Source of the DNA: an uncultured Schlesneria sp.
GTDB lineage: Bacteria; Planctomycetota; Planctomycetia; Planctomycetales; Planctomycetaceae
NCBI GenBank assembly: GCA_903834925.1
Contig: CAILLA010000297.1
Location: 1 to 46,431, forward strand
DNA: 46,431 nt
Direction of reading: 5' to 3'
Both the position numbers and the translations under genes were made by a program. Of the stretch, positions 36,347-46,075 are shown piece after piece. The notes below the pieces were generated by a model. That model was not told the DNA's origin. It did not search any database and worked only from the letters and a program-made list of their open reading frames with translations. Numbering within the stretch: position 1 is the stretch's first letter; each line of letters starts with the position of its first letter.

Positions 36347-37579
36347 CTATTTCTTGCCGAAACAAAAAACTTTTCCGTCGCGGCTTTCGATACCGACGAC
36401 AAGCACCCCTTCGCCCACTGCCGGAGCAGCGGAAATCGGCTTGCCCGCATTAAATTTCCAACGCTCTTCACCTTCAGCAAGTCCCAGTTCATACAGGTTT
36501 CCGTCGTTGGAGCCAATAAAGACCCGGTCACCAACGATCACAGGAGAACTATCAACTTTCGCGCGCGTGGGAAATGTCCATGCTTTCTTGCCGCTCTTGC
36601 GAAAGATTCCATGCACAAACTTATCTCGTCCTCCGACCACCACCATGTTGTCAAGAACTGCAGCAGACGAGTGAAACGGAAAGTCGCCGTTTCCCGATTG
36701 ATAACGCCAGACAACAGATTGTTTTCTCCAGTCGACGGCAACCACTTCACTCGCATACGTTCCAACATAAAGAATGTCACCGATGACTGCGGGAGAAGCA
36801 ATCAGGTAGGTTTCCAGCTTTAACGCAGCTCGTTCTTCTCCGGTCATGATGTCGATCGTCCGCAGGTGCTCGTCGCATCCGGCGATAAAGGTCACGCCAT
36901 CTACCACGGCGGGAGCACAATGCACATACCCTTGCGTTCCAAACTTCCAGGCCAGCTTTCCTTCCATGTCCAGGCAATAAAGGTTGTTGTCGTAGGAACC
37001 GAACAGAATTCGTCCTTCCGTGACGGCTGCCGAGCTATAAATTTCGCCTTGCGTTTCGAACTTCCAGAGTCCCTTCCCGGATTTTCGATCAATTGCATGA
37101 AAGACGCCTTCTTCATCGCCGAGATAGATGGCATCCGACGTGACCGTTGGTGACGATTTGAAGCCAGGAGCGAACGAGTTGGCTTCGACTTTTTCCACGG
37201 ATTTATACGCCCAAACTTTTTCGCCGTTCGATCGCTTGAGGCACACCAATTCTCCTGACAGACAGGGAACGTAAACAAAGTCCCCCACAATCGCTGCCGT
37301 CGCCAGGATCTGATCTCCTAACGACACTTCCCACAATTTTTCGAGCTTCGCAGGAAGTTCAGACGACGCAACTCCGGACTGATTCAGGTCATGCCGGAAC
37401 GAAGACCAGCTCTTCTTTCCTGGGGCCAGGACTTCTTCCGCGTTTGCGTCAGGGAATTCCAGGAATGTGCCGAGTGCGATGATTGCGAACGACAGCGTTT
37501 TCAGTACTGCTAGATACAACCGCTGAGGATTGATCGGCAAATCCGTACGACGAATATTCGACTGACTGAATGTGTGCAT
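36347..37579 (-). CDS. PQQ-binding-like beta-propeller protein, secreted
   Basis: About 410 residues from ATG 37579. An N-terminal hydrophobic segment (about 21-40, LAVLKTLSFAIIALGTFLEF) looks like a signal peptide ending near DANAEE. The body is a beta-propeller of about seven to eight PQQ/PQL-type blades, each with a pattern like GDFVYVPCLSGELVCLKRSNGEKVWAY, GRILFGSYDNNLYCLDMEGKLAWKF or DRVFIGSNDGNLYELGLAEGEERWKF. These are BamB-like or PQQ-dehydrogenase-like scaffolds; no catalytic residues for a dehydrogenase are evident. It is encoded 33 nt after the alcohol dehydrogenase on the same strand. Confidence 0.87.
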   Translation of the reverse strand: MHTFSQSNIRRTDLPINPQRLYLAVLKTLSFAIIALGTFLEFPDANAEEVLAPGKKSWSSFRHDLNQSGVASSELPAKLEKLWEVSLGDQILATAAIVGDFVYVPCLSGELVCLKRSNGEKVWAYKSVEKVEANSFAPGFKSSPTVTSDAIYLGDEEGVFHAIDRKSGKGLWKFETQGEIYSSAAVTEGRILFGSYDNNLYCLDMEGKLAWKFGTQGYVHCAPAVVDGVTFIAGCDEHLRTIDIMTGEERAALKLETYLIASPAVIGDILYVGTYASEVVAVDWRKQSVVWRYQSGNGDFPFHSSAAVLDNMVVVGGRDKFVHGIFRKSGKKAWTFPTRAKVDSSPVIVGDRVFIGSNDGNLYELGLAEGEERWKFNAGKPISAAPAVGEGVLVVGIESRDGKVFCFGKK

Positions 37580-37612
37580 GACAACCTCAAATCGTAACAA
37601 GGTGAGATCGCA

Positions 37613-38842
37613 TCACGAATCGAATGCGTTCTCGTAAAGTTCCAAAAGGCTCTTAGCGTCAACGGGGCGTGGGTTGAAGGTCCCGGTCCACTGCTTGGCC
37701 GCTTCATCTGCCAACAGCGGCAACTTCGAGCGATCCACCTGACATTTGCGAAGTGACGAAGGCAAACCGGCGATTACCGCGAATCGCCTGATGTAACTTG
37801 CAATCAATTCTCCGGCAGCAGGATCATCGACATTACTCAGTCCCAGGTCGGCTGCTAATCGACCATAGGCTGTTCCCACGACACTCGCATTATAACGAAT
37901 GACGTGCGGCAGCATGACAGCAATCGCAACTCCGTGTTGAGTCCCAAAGTGAGCGGTCAGTGGATTCGCTAAGGCGTGAGTTGCACCCAGCATCGAGTTT
38001 TCGATTGCTGCTCCCGCAAGGTGGGCTCCCAACAACATATTTCCCCGAGCCGCCACGAGCGTTGCATTTGTTGTCTGAGGATTTCCTGATTCATCACGAG
38101 CCTGTTTCGGTGACGTCACGATGGGAAATGCTTGAGCCAGCAACCGCCAGGCTCGGCGGGAAAATAACTGCGAGATCGCGTTTCGCTTTGTTGTGACATG
38201 GCTTTCCAGGGCGTGACTGATGGCATCGATTCCTGTCGCCGCTGTGACACTGTTGGGCATGCTCAGCGTCAGGTCCGGGTCCAGAATTGCGACTCGACAT
38301 GCCGCCTTTTTGTCGCCGCATGCCATTTTCATATGTGTCTTGGCATCGGCAATCAGTGCGAATGATTGAGCTTCACTGCCCGTTCCGGCCGTGGTCGGAA
38401 CCGCAATCAGTGGCAGCATCGGCTTGGTCGCTTTGCCGACACCCCAATAGTCTTTGATCTGGCCGCCGTTTGTCAGCAGGAAATTGATCCCTTTGGCGCA
38501 GTCCATCGCACTGCCACCACCAACAGCTACTATCAGGTTGATGTCCCGTTGTTTCGCAACGGCCAGACCGCGATCAACATCATCGGTCGTCGGGTTCGGT
38601 TCTACATCGTGAAACAGGCTGACTTCCAGCCCCGCTTCAGTCAGCGCAGAAATCCCCTTTTTGGCATGCCCTGCCCGTTCGATACCGGGATCGGTCACAA
38701 AGAGAACTCGGGTTCCACCGAGTTCCTTTGCCAGTTCCCCCAGACGACCTACCGTTCCCGAACCAAAAACGACACGCGTCCGCGGATCGAAATCGAAGGG
38801 AGGAAGGACATCAAGATCAGTGGCAGGATCCACGGAGGACAT
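37613..38842 (-). CDS. Iron-containing alcohol dehydrogenase (class III)
   Basis: About 409 residues from ATG 38842; the 34 upstream in-frame residues are Arg-rich and look non-native. NAD-binding [16 protein letters not shown] and the substrate-site [17 protein letters not shown] are typical of the family. The metal ligands are the usual Asp and three His; [12 protein letters not shown] and [29 protein letters not shown] carry them. It oxidises or reduces a small alcohol/aldehyde pair in the cytoplasm; the substrate is unknown. It is probably co-transcribed with the propeller gene that follows. Confidence 0.92.
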   Translation of the reverse strand: MSSVDPATDLDVLPPFDFDPRTRVVFGSGTVGRLGELAKELGGTRVLFVTDPGIERAGHAKKGISALTEAGLEVSLFHDVEPNPTTDDVDRGLAVAKQRDINLIVAVGGGSAMDCAKGINFLLTNGGQIKDYWGVGKATKPMLPLIAVPTTAGTGSEAQSFALIADAKTHMKMACGDKKAACRVAILDPDLTLSMPNSVTAATGIDAISHALESHVTTKRNAISQLFSRRAWRLLAQAFPIVTSPKQARDESGNPQTTNATLVAARGNMLLGAHLAGAAIENSMLGATHALANPLTAHFGTQHGVAIAVMLPHVIRYNASVVGTAYGRLAADLGLSNVDDPAAGELIASYIRRFAVIAGLPSSLRKCQVDRSKLPLLADEAAKQWTGTFNPRPVDAKSLLELYENAFDS

Positions 38843-39060
38843 CAAGGCAGGACTTTCGGGCGGAGGGAATACAAACCTCTCTTGAAGAACTTGACGTCGT
38901 CGGTGTCGCCAAAGTTCCCATGGTTCGTGGAGCAGGAGCTCCAAGCGAACCGCCTGTGGCGGCTCACAAGCGCATTTAGCGTAACTTGCAAGTCGTCATC
39001 GCTCAACGATCAGAGGGGCGTCTTCGGATGTCCATTTTCAGAATTCAGGCAAATTTTAAG

Positions 39061-39091
39061 CACGAAAAGCCCGGCATGAAACATGCCGGGC
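39061..39091 (-). terminator. Rho-independent terminator of the 28-residue ribosomal-type gene
   Basis: A perfect 10-bp stem GCCCGGCATG/CATGCCGGGC with a 3-nt loop at 39069-39091. Read on the minus strand it is followed by TTTT (complement of 39065-39068). It sits 80 nt after the stop at 39171, in the correct direction. Confidence 0.8.
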
Positions 39092-39170
39092 GAATCTCTC
39101 GTCAAATTTGGGCCTCGCAAGGAATTGGGGGCCGAGATGTCGTGGGGCATGATGGTGCCCATTGACGGAT

Positions 39171-39257
39171 TTACTTGCGGTGGCGAATCTTGCTCCGCAT
39201 CTTTCGCTTCTTTCGGCCGAGTTTCCGTCGCCCTTTTCCTGTCTTCTTGACGCCCAT
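39171..39257 (-). CDS. AURKAIP1/COX24-domain small ribosomal protein (mS38/bS22-like), 28 aa
   Basis: A 28-residue protein, very basic, starting MGVKKTGKGRR and ending KIRHRK, with the Lys/Arg-rich core LGRKKRKMRSK. This matches the COX24/AURKAIP1 family, known as mitochondrial mS38 and as the short bacterial bS22-type protein bound at the decoding side of the small ribosomal subunit. GGAG lies about 10 nt upstream of ATG 39257, and a clean terminator follows, so it looks like a self-contained transcription unit. It is too short for routine gene calling. Assignment is from residue pattern, without an alignment. Confidence 0.75.
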   Translation of the reverse strand: MGVKKTGKGRRKLGRKKRKMRSKIRHRK

Positions 39258-39582
39258 TCCCCGCACTCTCCCGTCGCATTAGCCGAATAAAAGTTGAAAT
39301 CGATCACCAGAACCACGGACGATAGCAGGCCCGCACGTTTCATTCAAGGATGAATTCAGAATCTCAATTTCACACAGGGGTTCGGTTGCTTCCAATCCCT
39401 TCGGATGGGGCCATGCAAAAATGCTTTTTTAAACGTCCCATAAGTCGGATAGGTACTATAGGTTGTATAGGTCCCATTCTTTCTCACAATGACAGTTTTC
39501 GTCGAACAACCTTGAAGTGGTCGGTATCCAAGTGATCGTTAAGCCCTGACCGTTTTTCAAGACCAACTGAAACATCGAAAAA

Positions 39583-40110
39583 AAGTTGGCCAAGTTGGCA
39601 AAGTTGACCAAGTTCCGTTTTTTATAGGGTTTTTGAAGGTGTGAACTTTGCCAACTTGGCCAACTTGATCAAGTAGCATCGTGACTTGTTGTACAAAAAC
39701 CTTTTCATCTGCTCCGCGAGAATTGAGTCGCCGAGAAATTTGATAGAAAAGTTCGATCAAGTTCGACCGACTTCGATCATTCCTCGTAATTCATAGTGTT
39801 TTCGAAGCCATTTTCCATCTTTTCGTCGCGATCGAGTTCGATCGAGTTCGACGCAGTTCGATCGAGTTCGAGTCGCATCATTCCTCCCAGGCGAGCCGAG
39901 TATGTCAATCCTCGGATTTTTCGAGAGTTGAAAACCTCAATACACAAAGCCTCAACACCACCCCGCAGGCAAACAACGATCCGCTACGGATCGCAAGCCG
40001 CCAAAAACGATGACGGCTCGGTCCGTATTAAAATTTGTTTACCGAATTGTCAAAGAACTATTGTCGTCGTCAGGTTCTGGTTACGGAATTCCAGGCGAGC
40101 CGGGGATGTT
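39583..40110 (-). repeat. Dispersed intergenic repeat element, copy 2 (inverted)
   Basis: No gene is recognised from 39258 to 40377. This stretch is the inverted partner of 10429-11107, with the same blocks in the same order (see copy 1), including 54 of 57 identical bases between 39747-39803 and 10827-10883. It has the TTGGCCAA-word hairpin at 39583-39675 and TCGAACT-type words at 39750-39873. The two copies differ by insertions and deletions between the conserved blocks. Confidence 0.75.
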
Positions 40111-40377
40111 AATCCCCGGATTCTTTCCGTCTTAACTCGCTAAAATAAAAAACACAAGTAGCGACAAAAATAATAATATCAACTTGGCGAGTCAATGGCA
40201 AGGATGGGGAAATTTCTTAACGTTTGGAAGGTGCTGATGAAATCATTTTGTGCGAGGGAATGCCGACATCGGAGTCGCGATGCTGCTGACTTTTTCAAGT
40301 TGCCCTTACGCCAAAAGCGTTTCATGGAACATTGATGTTCTAAAGGCATGTAACCAAGGATGAAACATGATTTCGAA

Positions 40378-42195
40378 TTACGATCGGATCACAATCGTAT
40401 CCGCGACACGGTCACCGATTCGCTGAAGTCGGTTTGACAGCAGTATGCTGATGGCGGCCGGAATTGGCGTCAACATGAGCGGGATGTCGACGCAGTAAAG
40501 CAGATTGCGGGCGAGTACGCTGGCGAACCTAACGGGTTTCAGCGTTGTTTGCACGGTGCGAATTCCCATCAGCCATTTGCCCGGCGATTGGCCAGATCGA
40601 CTTTCAAGATAAACCTTTAGAACGCAAGTCGGCAGGATCGACGCGACGAGAATTCCAAAGAAGGGGGAATGAAGGTCAAACGGTAATGTGATCCAATACA
40701 TCGGTGAAATGGCGAGACTGGTATATACATAATCGAGGTCTCCCATGCGAATACCCCATTCGACGCCGACAAGCGAATCGGCAAGATCTGGTTCGTTGGA
40801 AATCGGCCAGTTCAGTCCCAAACCCCAAAGGTAAATCCGCCAAAGTCCATTTGAAACTACCAACAATAACGCCATATCAATCAAAAAAGCCAAAGCGCGT
40901 CGCCAAACTGTGGCGAGCAATACTGATGTACGATGGGACGAGAATGGAGTGAGCGTCGAGCAACCTGTGACAAAATTCGTGCATGCCAGCAATACGACCA
41001 TCGACAGAATCCAAACGCTCAATAATCGCAGCATGACCCGTTTCCAGCGGTCAATATACTGCTGCTGGAAACCTGGAATGGACAGATGCGGCGGATGCCG
41101 TGTCTGTCCATCGATTCGTCGAACCGTGGCCGAACCCCAGCTCTGATCGCTGGAAATGACATACGAAATGTCTTCAGAGGGATTCGCCGCGATCCAGGGA
41201 ATTTGATCATCGCTGTCGGCGGTAGTGTCACCGACGAGTCTGACAACGCGCCCATCCGCGTATTGTCGGACGAAACGCATGGACTCATTGGTGCTAATGA
41301 ATAAGAGGCCGTGCCGATCGCTCGCGATTTGGACCCAAAGGAATGGATCCCATCCAGAGACTTCGTGTGGTGCGTTTTCCGGTGCCATGGCGGAAGCGCA
41401 TTCCTCAATTACGTCATCAAACTGGAAGCCCGACCGATACACGCTTAGAGCACTGCCCATCGAAGTCAGCAGTAAATGGCTGACATGTTCAGAATTTGTA
41501 ACAGTGATTTCGAACGGAGAAATGAGACACGTGCCGAAGTTAGAGAGCTGCCCATCGGATGCCGATGTCCGTGGAAGTAAGACTTTCTTTCCTCGCTGGG
41601 GATCGTCGTAAAAATGCTGGTCGCAACCTGGTAGAAGAATCGGACGCCCCACGATCCACTGGCCATCGATCCAATGAGCCAGACGCACGTTTTCAGGGCA
41701 ACCGTTGTTGCGTTTATTTCCGTCGTAAACCACCGTAATGTGGCCTTCATATTCAAACGGAAGAGACAAGCAAGAGGCAAAGGGAGCCGGTTCCAGCCTG
41801 ATCAATGACGCTCCGTCGACTTGATAGATGGCGTTGTCTGCAGACAGGTAAAGCGTGTCCCCGATCCAAACCGGAATTGCACTGTTGATATTGCCTAAAT
41901 TGAAGTCTGCATTCCGCTGCTCGCCGGTTTCCAAATTGAGGCGTTTGATCCGCGTGGTCATTTTTGGTTCAAAGGGATTGCCTGAAAAATCAGTCACTTC
42001 GTACCACAATTCTCCGTCTTTAAGACTTCCGTGAAAGTTCCGCATCTCATTTGGCGTATTTCCCGCCGCGATTTCTTGAAGCACATTCCAATAGCAGACT
42101 CCCACCGCGACTGCGAGCGACAGAAAAACGATCGCCACAACTTTGGTAAGTCGCCATCTTGGAATCGGTGGTTCGTCGAAATCTGTGATCGACAT
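40378..42195 (-). CDS. RDD-family membrane protein with an extracytoplasmic N-terminal domain
   Basis: About 605 residues from ATG 42195. One membrane segment near residues 17-36 (LTKVVAIVFLSLAVAVGVCYW) is followed by a region of about 340 residues with propeller-like strands (DGELWYEVTDFSG, IGDTLYLSADNAIYQVDG, LLFISTNESMRFVRQYADG). A second segment (about 395-415, LLSVWILSMVVLLACTNFV) leads to a C-terminal RDD domain (about 435-605): WRRALAFLIDMALLLVV, SGQSPGKWLMGIRTV and LQRIGDRVADTIVI, the last with the conserved Arg/Asp. RDD proteins are transport-like or regulatory membrane proteins of poorly known role. It starts directly after the stop of the 42198-42599 gene. Confidence 0.8.
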   Translation of the reverse strand: MSITDFDEPPIPRWRLTKVVAIVFLSLAVAVGVCYWNVLQEIAAGNTPNEMRNFHGSLKDGELWYEVTDFSGNPFEPKMTTRIKRLNLETGEQRNADFNLGNINSAIPVWIGDTLYLSADNAIYQVDGASLIRLEPAPFASCLSLPFEYEGHITVVYDGNKRNNGCPENVRLAHWIDGQWIVGRPILLPGCDQHFYDDPQRGKKVLLPRTSASDGQLSNFGTCLISPFEITVTNSEHVSHLLLTSMGSALSVYRSGFQFDDVIEECASAMAPENAPHEVSGWDPFLWVQIASDRHGLLFISTNESMRFVRQYADGRVVRLVGDTTADSDDQIPWIAANPSEDISYVISSDQSWGSATVRRIDGQTRHPPHLSIPGFQQQYIDRWKRVMLRLLSVWILSMVVLLACTNFVTGCSTLTPFSSHRTSVLLATVWRRALAFLIDMALLLVVSNGLWRIYLWGLGLNWPISNEPDLADSLVGVEWGIRMGDLDYVYTSLAISPMYWITLPFDLHSPFFGILVASILPTCVLKVYLESRSGQSPGKWLMGIRTVQTTLKPVRFASVLARNLLYCVDIPLMLTPIPAAISILLSNRLQRIGDRVADTIVIRS

Positions 42196-42197
42196 TG

Positions 42198-42599
42198 TCA
42201 CTCTTGATCCTGTACGTCCATATCAGGCGTCTGGCGTTTCACTTTTTGAATCCCCTTTTTTCGGCTGGCTGACTGCTTCTTCGGTTTGGTATTGGGATCG
42301 GGTATCCAGAATCCTCCGATTGTATCAATCACTTTTCCTTTGCGAACAAGTTTGACTCCACGTACGCCGTCGCCTCTCGGAAACATCGTCCGAAACTCCC
42401 ACAACTCGTCGGTCGGTTTGATCTTCGCTTTCAGTTGTTGCCATTGTGGAAAGAGTGCCCCGAACGGAATTGGTTCTGGCCCGCACCAGTCTAAGACGAC
42501 TGAAAACTCGACCTCGGCTTCTTCAATGGTGAGTCGTTTGGTCAGTGAATCGGTCTCCATGAACAAGGCTTCCATCGATTCGCGGATCCCTTTTTTCAT
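42198..42599 (-). CDS. Hypothetical cytoplasmic protein
   Basis: 133 residues, soluble, with a charged N-terminus (MKKGIRESMEALFMETDSL) and a Lys/Gln-rich tail (KKQSASRKKGIQKVKRQ). The core includes FSVVLDWCGPEPIPFGALFPQWQQL and GGFWIPDP. No family is recognised. The RDD gene starts at once after it, so the pair is probably translationally coupled. The upstream spacer to 42752 holds a short hairpin (CGACGCT-gct-AGCGTCG, 42691-42707) and no gene. Confidence 0.65.
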   Translation of the reverse strand: MKKGIRESMEALFMETDSLTKRLTIEEAEVEFSVVLDWCGPEPIPFGALFPQWQQLKAKIKPTDELWEFRTMFPRGDGVRGVKLVRKGKVIDTIGGFWIPDPNTKPKKQSASRKKGIQKVKRQTPDMDVQDQE

Positions 42600-42751
42600 T
42601 CAGTTGCTTCCAGCTCTATCGATTCCTGGTATGGAACATAATTGACGTTGAACGGCATAATCTCAGGCTGGCTGAATCGGCAGTCGTGGGCGACGCTGCT
42701 AGCGTCGGAAGAATCACGTGATTTCGGCCACCTTTGCGATCAGCGTCAGTC

Positions 42752-43195
42752 TTATTCAGTCGCGAGAATCGCTTCAAGCCGGTCGAGGTTCTGTTCGTTG
42801 GCAGGTTCGCAAAGCGGGCGCATCCGCTCAGCAACTTCAGCGTTTTCAAACGCCTGTTCCCAGACCAAGTCTGTATTGTCGCCTCGAGCCGTTAATGTCA
42901 CCGTCAACGTAAAGTGCGGCTGTGAGACATGCTCGATCACAATTTTGGTATCACGCGTGATCTCCCGAAAAACGCTTTCGTTTGGGTAATTGACTCCATT
43001 TGGGCCATGCATCACAAAGTTCCACCGTCCGCCGGACTTGAACTCGAATTGCTCGAAAGTGTTCTGAAAACCGTTCGGTCCCCACCACCGAGCAAGTCGA
43101 TCCGGTTGTTCAAACGCTGCGAACAAATCACGAGGTGAAGCAGTTAGCGTTCGTTCGGTGCGAACAATCGAATCTGGGTTATTCAAGTGGGGCAT
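42752..43195 (-). CDS. SRPBCC / AHSA1-domain protein
   Basis: 147 residues of the Bet v 1-like SRPBCC fold, AHSA1 type (a small hydrophobic ligand-binding or Hsp90-coactivator-like fold). The markers are RTLTASPRDLFAAFEQPDRLARWWGPNGF at the start, then GGRWNFVMHGPNGVNYPNESVFREI, and ENAEVAERMRPLCEPANEQNLDRLEAIL at the end, all highly typical. It should be cytoplasmic. ATG 43195 is unambiguous. Ligand unknown. The divergent spacer 43196-43490 shows nothing I can name. Confidence 0.92.
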   Translation of the reverse strand: MPHLNNPDSIVRTERTLTASPRDLFAAFEQPDRLARWWGPNGFQNTFEQFEFKSGGRWNFVMHGPNGVNYPNESVFREITRDTKIVIEHVSQPHFTLTVTLTARGDNTDLVWEQAFENAEVAERMRPLCEPANEQNLDRLEAILATE

Positions 43196-43490
43196 CAGAA
43201 AACCTTATTACGTTCGGAATGGAAAAATCCTGGCGAGACCAACGCCCCGATGTTAACAAAGAGCGATGTCACTCGCCCAACATATTCAAAAACATCAATT
43301 CCATTGTCAAAAATGAGTCACGGATGAAATACGATCGAAGTAACTCACCAGGCGGCTGATGTGCATCAGAAGTAAAACGATCTGCAATGTACGGTCGAAT
43401 CTTGCAATCGCAATAGAATTCGCCGAAGATGCTGTTCAGATACTGTACGCGAGTGGTGAGTGAGTTATCTCTACTTAGCGAGTTGCCTTC

Positions 43491-45557
43491 ATGGAATGTC
43501 CTTCCGATGAAGATTTCAAATGCTTCCTGTCCGATCCAGCGAATTCAAGCGAAATCGTTGGCCATCTGGTTCATTGCAGCGCCTGTCGCCAGCGACTCAA
43601 TCGTTTTGATTCCACTCCGAATCTGCTAGCGATCATTCAAAGCTTGTCAAATCGCACCCATGAGACGATTTCGCAGTCAAACTCACGTCTTGCCAAAATA
43701 TCGCCTTCGGTTTACGACGCGGAAACATGCGTTTATGAACAGCAGGTATTCCGCCGAATCGGGCAGTACGATTTGCTTCGCAAGATTGGACGAGGTGGTG
43801 GCGGCGAAGTCTTTGAAGCGATGCATATTCATATGCGTTGCCGCAGGGCAGTGAAACTGCTTTCCAGTAAGGATTCGGGCGATGAACTTGTGCGTCGCCG
43901 TTTTTTTCGGGAAATGGAATCGATTGGGCAACTTGATCATCCGCATATTATTCAGGCACATGATGCTGGCGAAGTTGACGGCACGCTTTATCTGGCAATG
44001 GAACTTATTGACGGCGAAAACGTAGAATCGCTGGCCCGCCGAGTTGGTCCACTTCCCGTTCCCGAAGCGTGTGAAATCGTTCGACAGGCTGGGGTTGGAC
44101 TGCAGCATATTTTCGAAAGTGGACTCGTTCATCGCGATATCAAACCGTCGAATCTTCTCATTTCCGGCACTCAAGTGAAAATTGCCGACCTGGGATTGGC
44201 CCTTTTCCAAAGTCACGACTCCGAGGACGATCGTCTTACGGGGCACCATATGGTGATCGGCACAGCCGATTACATGGCACCGGAACAATGCAGCGGGGCG
44301 CAAGACATCGATATCCGGGCCGACCTGTACAGCCTGGGATGCACATTGTATCGACTTCTGTCAGGACATCCTCCTTATGAATTGATCGAGAACGCCACTC
44401 CGTTGCGAAAGATGTGGGCTCATCAGAACCTTCCTTCCCCTGAACTTCCGAGGAGCCGAAGCGACATCCCCGAGGATCTGCATTTCATTGTGCAAAAACT
44501 CATGGCCAAAGATCGAGAGAAGCGCTATGGCGAGCCAAAAGAACTCTCTGAAGCGCTGATTCCTTTTTGCCAGTCCGTGGATGTTTTGACGCTAACACAT
44601 TCAGGCCCATCGCTGTTTCAAGTGGTTGACCGAGGCTCAACAGCCAATCAACGAACCACATTTCGGGTAAGCCCATCGTCGGTTCCAAACGTGACCGTAA
44701 TTCTGTCGCAACTTATTAAAAAGATACCGGGTTCGAAGTTTGTCAGCTCATTGCTGCTTAGCGGGATTGTTATTTTTGGCTTATTGGGATTAAGTCGATT
44801 GGCGTTTTTCGGGCGTGACAATCAGAATCTCGATCCTGGCGTAAAAAAGCCAGTCGGGGGAGACGACAACGGCCGTAGAGATGTTCCGATCTTGCCATTG
44901 GTCCCATCCGATGATGAAGCACTGGGGCCGATCGCCAGAAAATGGCGAGAGGTATTCGGAGCCAGCCCCACCGAGATTATCTGGACCGGTCGTACGGGCT
45001 ATGGAATATGGCGGATTGACGAGGATTTAAAGGCATTAGTCTTTCAAACGCCAGATAGTCTAAGGCTTGTCAATCTTGGTGAACTCGGCCCTGATCAGCC
45101 AGGATTTCACCTAAGCGTGGAGATCCGAGCTCAGGGTGATGATTCCGAGTTTGGCTTTTTTCTGGGTTTTCAGACTGATCAGGCAGATCAGCCGACGTCA
45201 TGGCAATTTCAAGCCATTCAAATCTATTGGCCTCCAACACAGAATCCAGAACCGGGTACTAATATTCGAAGGTATCTCGCCAAGTTGAATTCTCAGGATA
45301 GTCGGACGACCGGAGATCGGAGTTTATCGAAGCGGTTTTCAGTCCCCGCTGTTCCAGCAAAACTGCGGCTAGAAATTACCGTCTTGCCAAATCGGGTCGA
45401 TTTAATCAGTATTAATGATCTTCATGCCGAGGAGTTGTGCAGTGACAGGCTGAACAACGCCTACCGGGATTGGGAATACCAGGGAAAGTTCGGATTCTTT
45501 GCTCGAAATGCTACGGTCTATTTCAGTAACCCCGTATTTGAAAGGATTCAAAAATGA
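43491..45557 (+). CDS. Membrane Ser/Thr protein kinase with N-terminal zinc-binding motif
   Basis: 688 residues. Residues 25-32 are H-x3-C-x2-C (HLVHCSAC), like the zinc site of anti-sigma factors. The kinase domain (about 93-360) has the Gly loop IGRGGGGEVFEA (99-110), Lys122, the catalytic HRDIKPSNLL (214-223), DLG in place of DFG (233-235) and DYMAPEQ. A membrane helix at about 418-440 is followed by an extracytoplasmic region of about 245 residues resembling a lectin or 3-keto-disaccharide-hydrolase-like sandwich (GYGIWRIDEDLKALVFQT, GKFGFFARNATVYFSNPVFE). It probably senses outside signals. The stop overlaps the next gene's ATG. Confidence 0.93.
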   Translation: MECPSDEDFKCFLSDPANSSEIVGHLVHCSACRQRLNRFDSTPNLLAIIQSLSNRTHETISQSNSRLAKISPSVYDAETCVYEQQVFRRIGQYDLLRKIGRGGGGEVFEAMHIHMRCRRAVKLLSSKDSGDELVRRRFFREMESIGQLDHPHIIQAHDAGEVDGTLYLAMELIDGENVESLARRVGPLPVPEACEIVRQAGVGLQHIFESGLVHRDIKPSNLLISGTQVKIADLGLALFQSHDSEDDRLTGHHMVIGTADYMAPEQCSGAQDIDIRADLYSLGCTLYRLLSGHPPYELIENATPLRKMWAHQNLPSPELPRSRSDIPEDLHFIVQKLMAKDREKRYGEPKELSEALIPFCQSVDVLTLTHSGPSLFQVVDRGSTANQRTTFRVSPSSVPNVTVILSQLIKKIPGSKFVSSLLLSGIVIFGLLGLSRLAFFGRDNQNLDPGVKKPVGGDDNGRRDVPILPLVPSDDEALGPIARKWREVFGASPTEIIWTGRTGYGIWRIDEDLKALVFQTPDSLRLVNLGELGPDQPGFHLSVEIRAQGDDSEFGFFLGFQTDQADQPTSWQFQAIQIYWPPTQNPEPGTNIRRYLAKLNSQDSRTTGDRSLSKRFSVPAVPAKLRLEITVLPNRVDLISINDLHAEELCSDRLNNAYRDWEYQGKFGFFARNATVYFSNPVFERIQK

Positions 45558-46066
45558 AGATTCTGTTAGAAAGTTCGACCGTGCAACTCGATGTGACGTT
45601 GCGAATCCCCTTGAAAGGGATCCAGATCGAACAGGCCCCTTTAGAGAGTTCTTTACAGGCTCCCTCAATAGCATGCAGCGGGGACGGAACGTTTCTTGTT
45701 TCATGGCAGGCACCGCCCTCGCCGGGAATGGCTTGGATTAAAATCTATACTGCTGACACGAGTGTCACATCAAAAAACCCATTTGACGATCCTAATGGGT
45801 CATTGCTTTCGCCTGCTGGAGGTACCGCGACTGGACCATTAGGCTTTAACTATTCAGCAAACCAAGCATTCAATAATATTAAAGCTGGCAGTTTTCCCGG
45901 AAAGGGCCTGAAAGCGGTCGTATGGATCTTGCCAACCAACGACAATTTCGTCGGTCCGCAAGGATGTATATTACATGACCCCTGCTCATCATCTAGTAGT
46001 TCGTCGTCAAGCTCGAGCAGTTCGATGTCGAGTTCAAGTAGCTCAATGTCGAGTCTGGTCCGCTGA
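45554..46066 (+). CDS. Hypothetical protein with C-terminal poly-serine tract
   Basis: 170 residues. The ATG overlaps the kinase TGA (ATGA), implying coupled translation. The first 130 residues look like a small beta-sandwich (SIACSGDGTFLVSWQAPPSPGMAWIKIY, GLKAVVWILPTNDNF), without a signal peptide. From about residue 145 on, after HDPC, it is almost only Ser broken by Met (SSSSMSSSSS), ending SLVR. Poly-Ser linkers are frequent in planctomycete proteins. The sudden end inside a tract suggests a truncated, slippage-prone gene. Function unknown; position suggests a kinase partner or substrate. Confidence 0.7.
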   Translation: MKILLESSTVQLDVTLRIPLKGIQIEQAPLESSLQAPSIACSGDGTFLVSWQAPPSPGMAWIKIYTADTSVTSKNPFDDPNGSLLSPAGGTATGPLGFNYSANQAFNNIKAGSFPGKGLKAVVWILPTNDNFVGPQGCILHDPCSSSSSSSSSSSSSMSSSSSSMSSLVR

Positions 46067-46075
46067 GTTTTCTAG

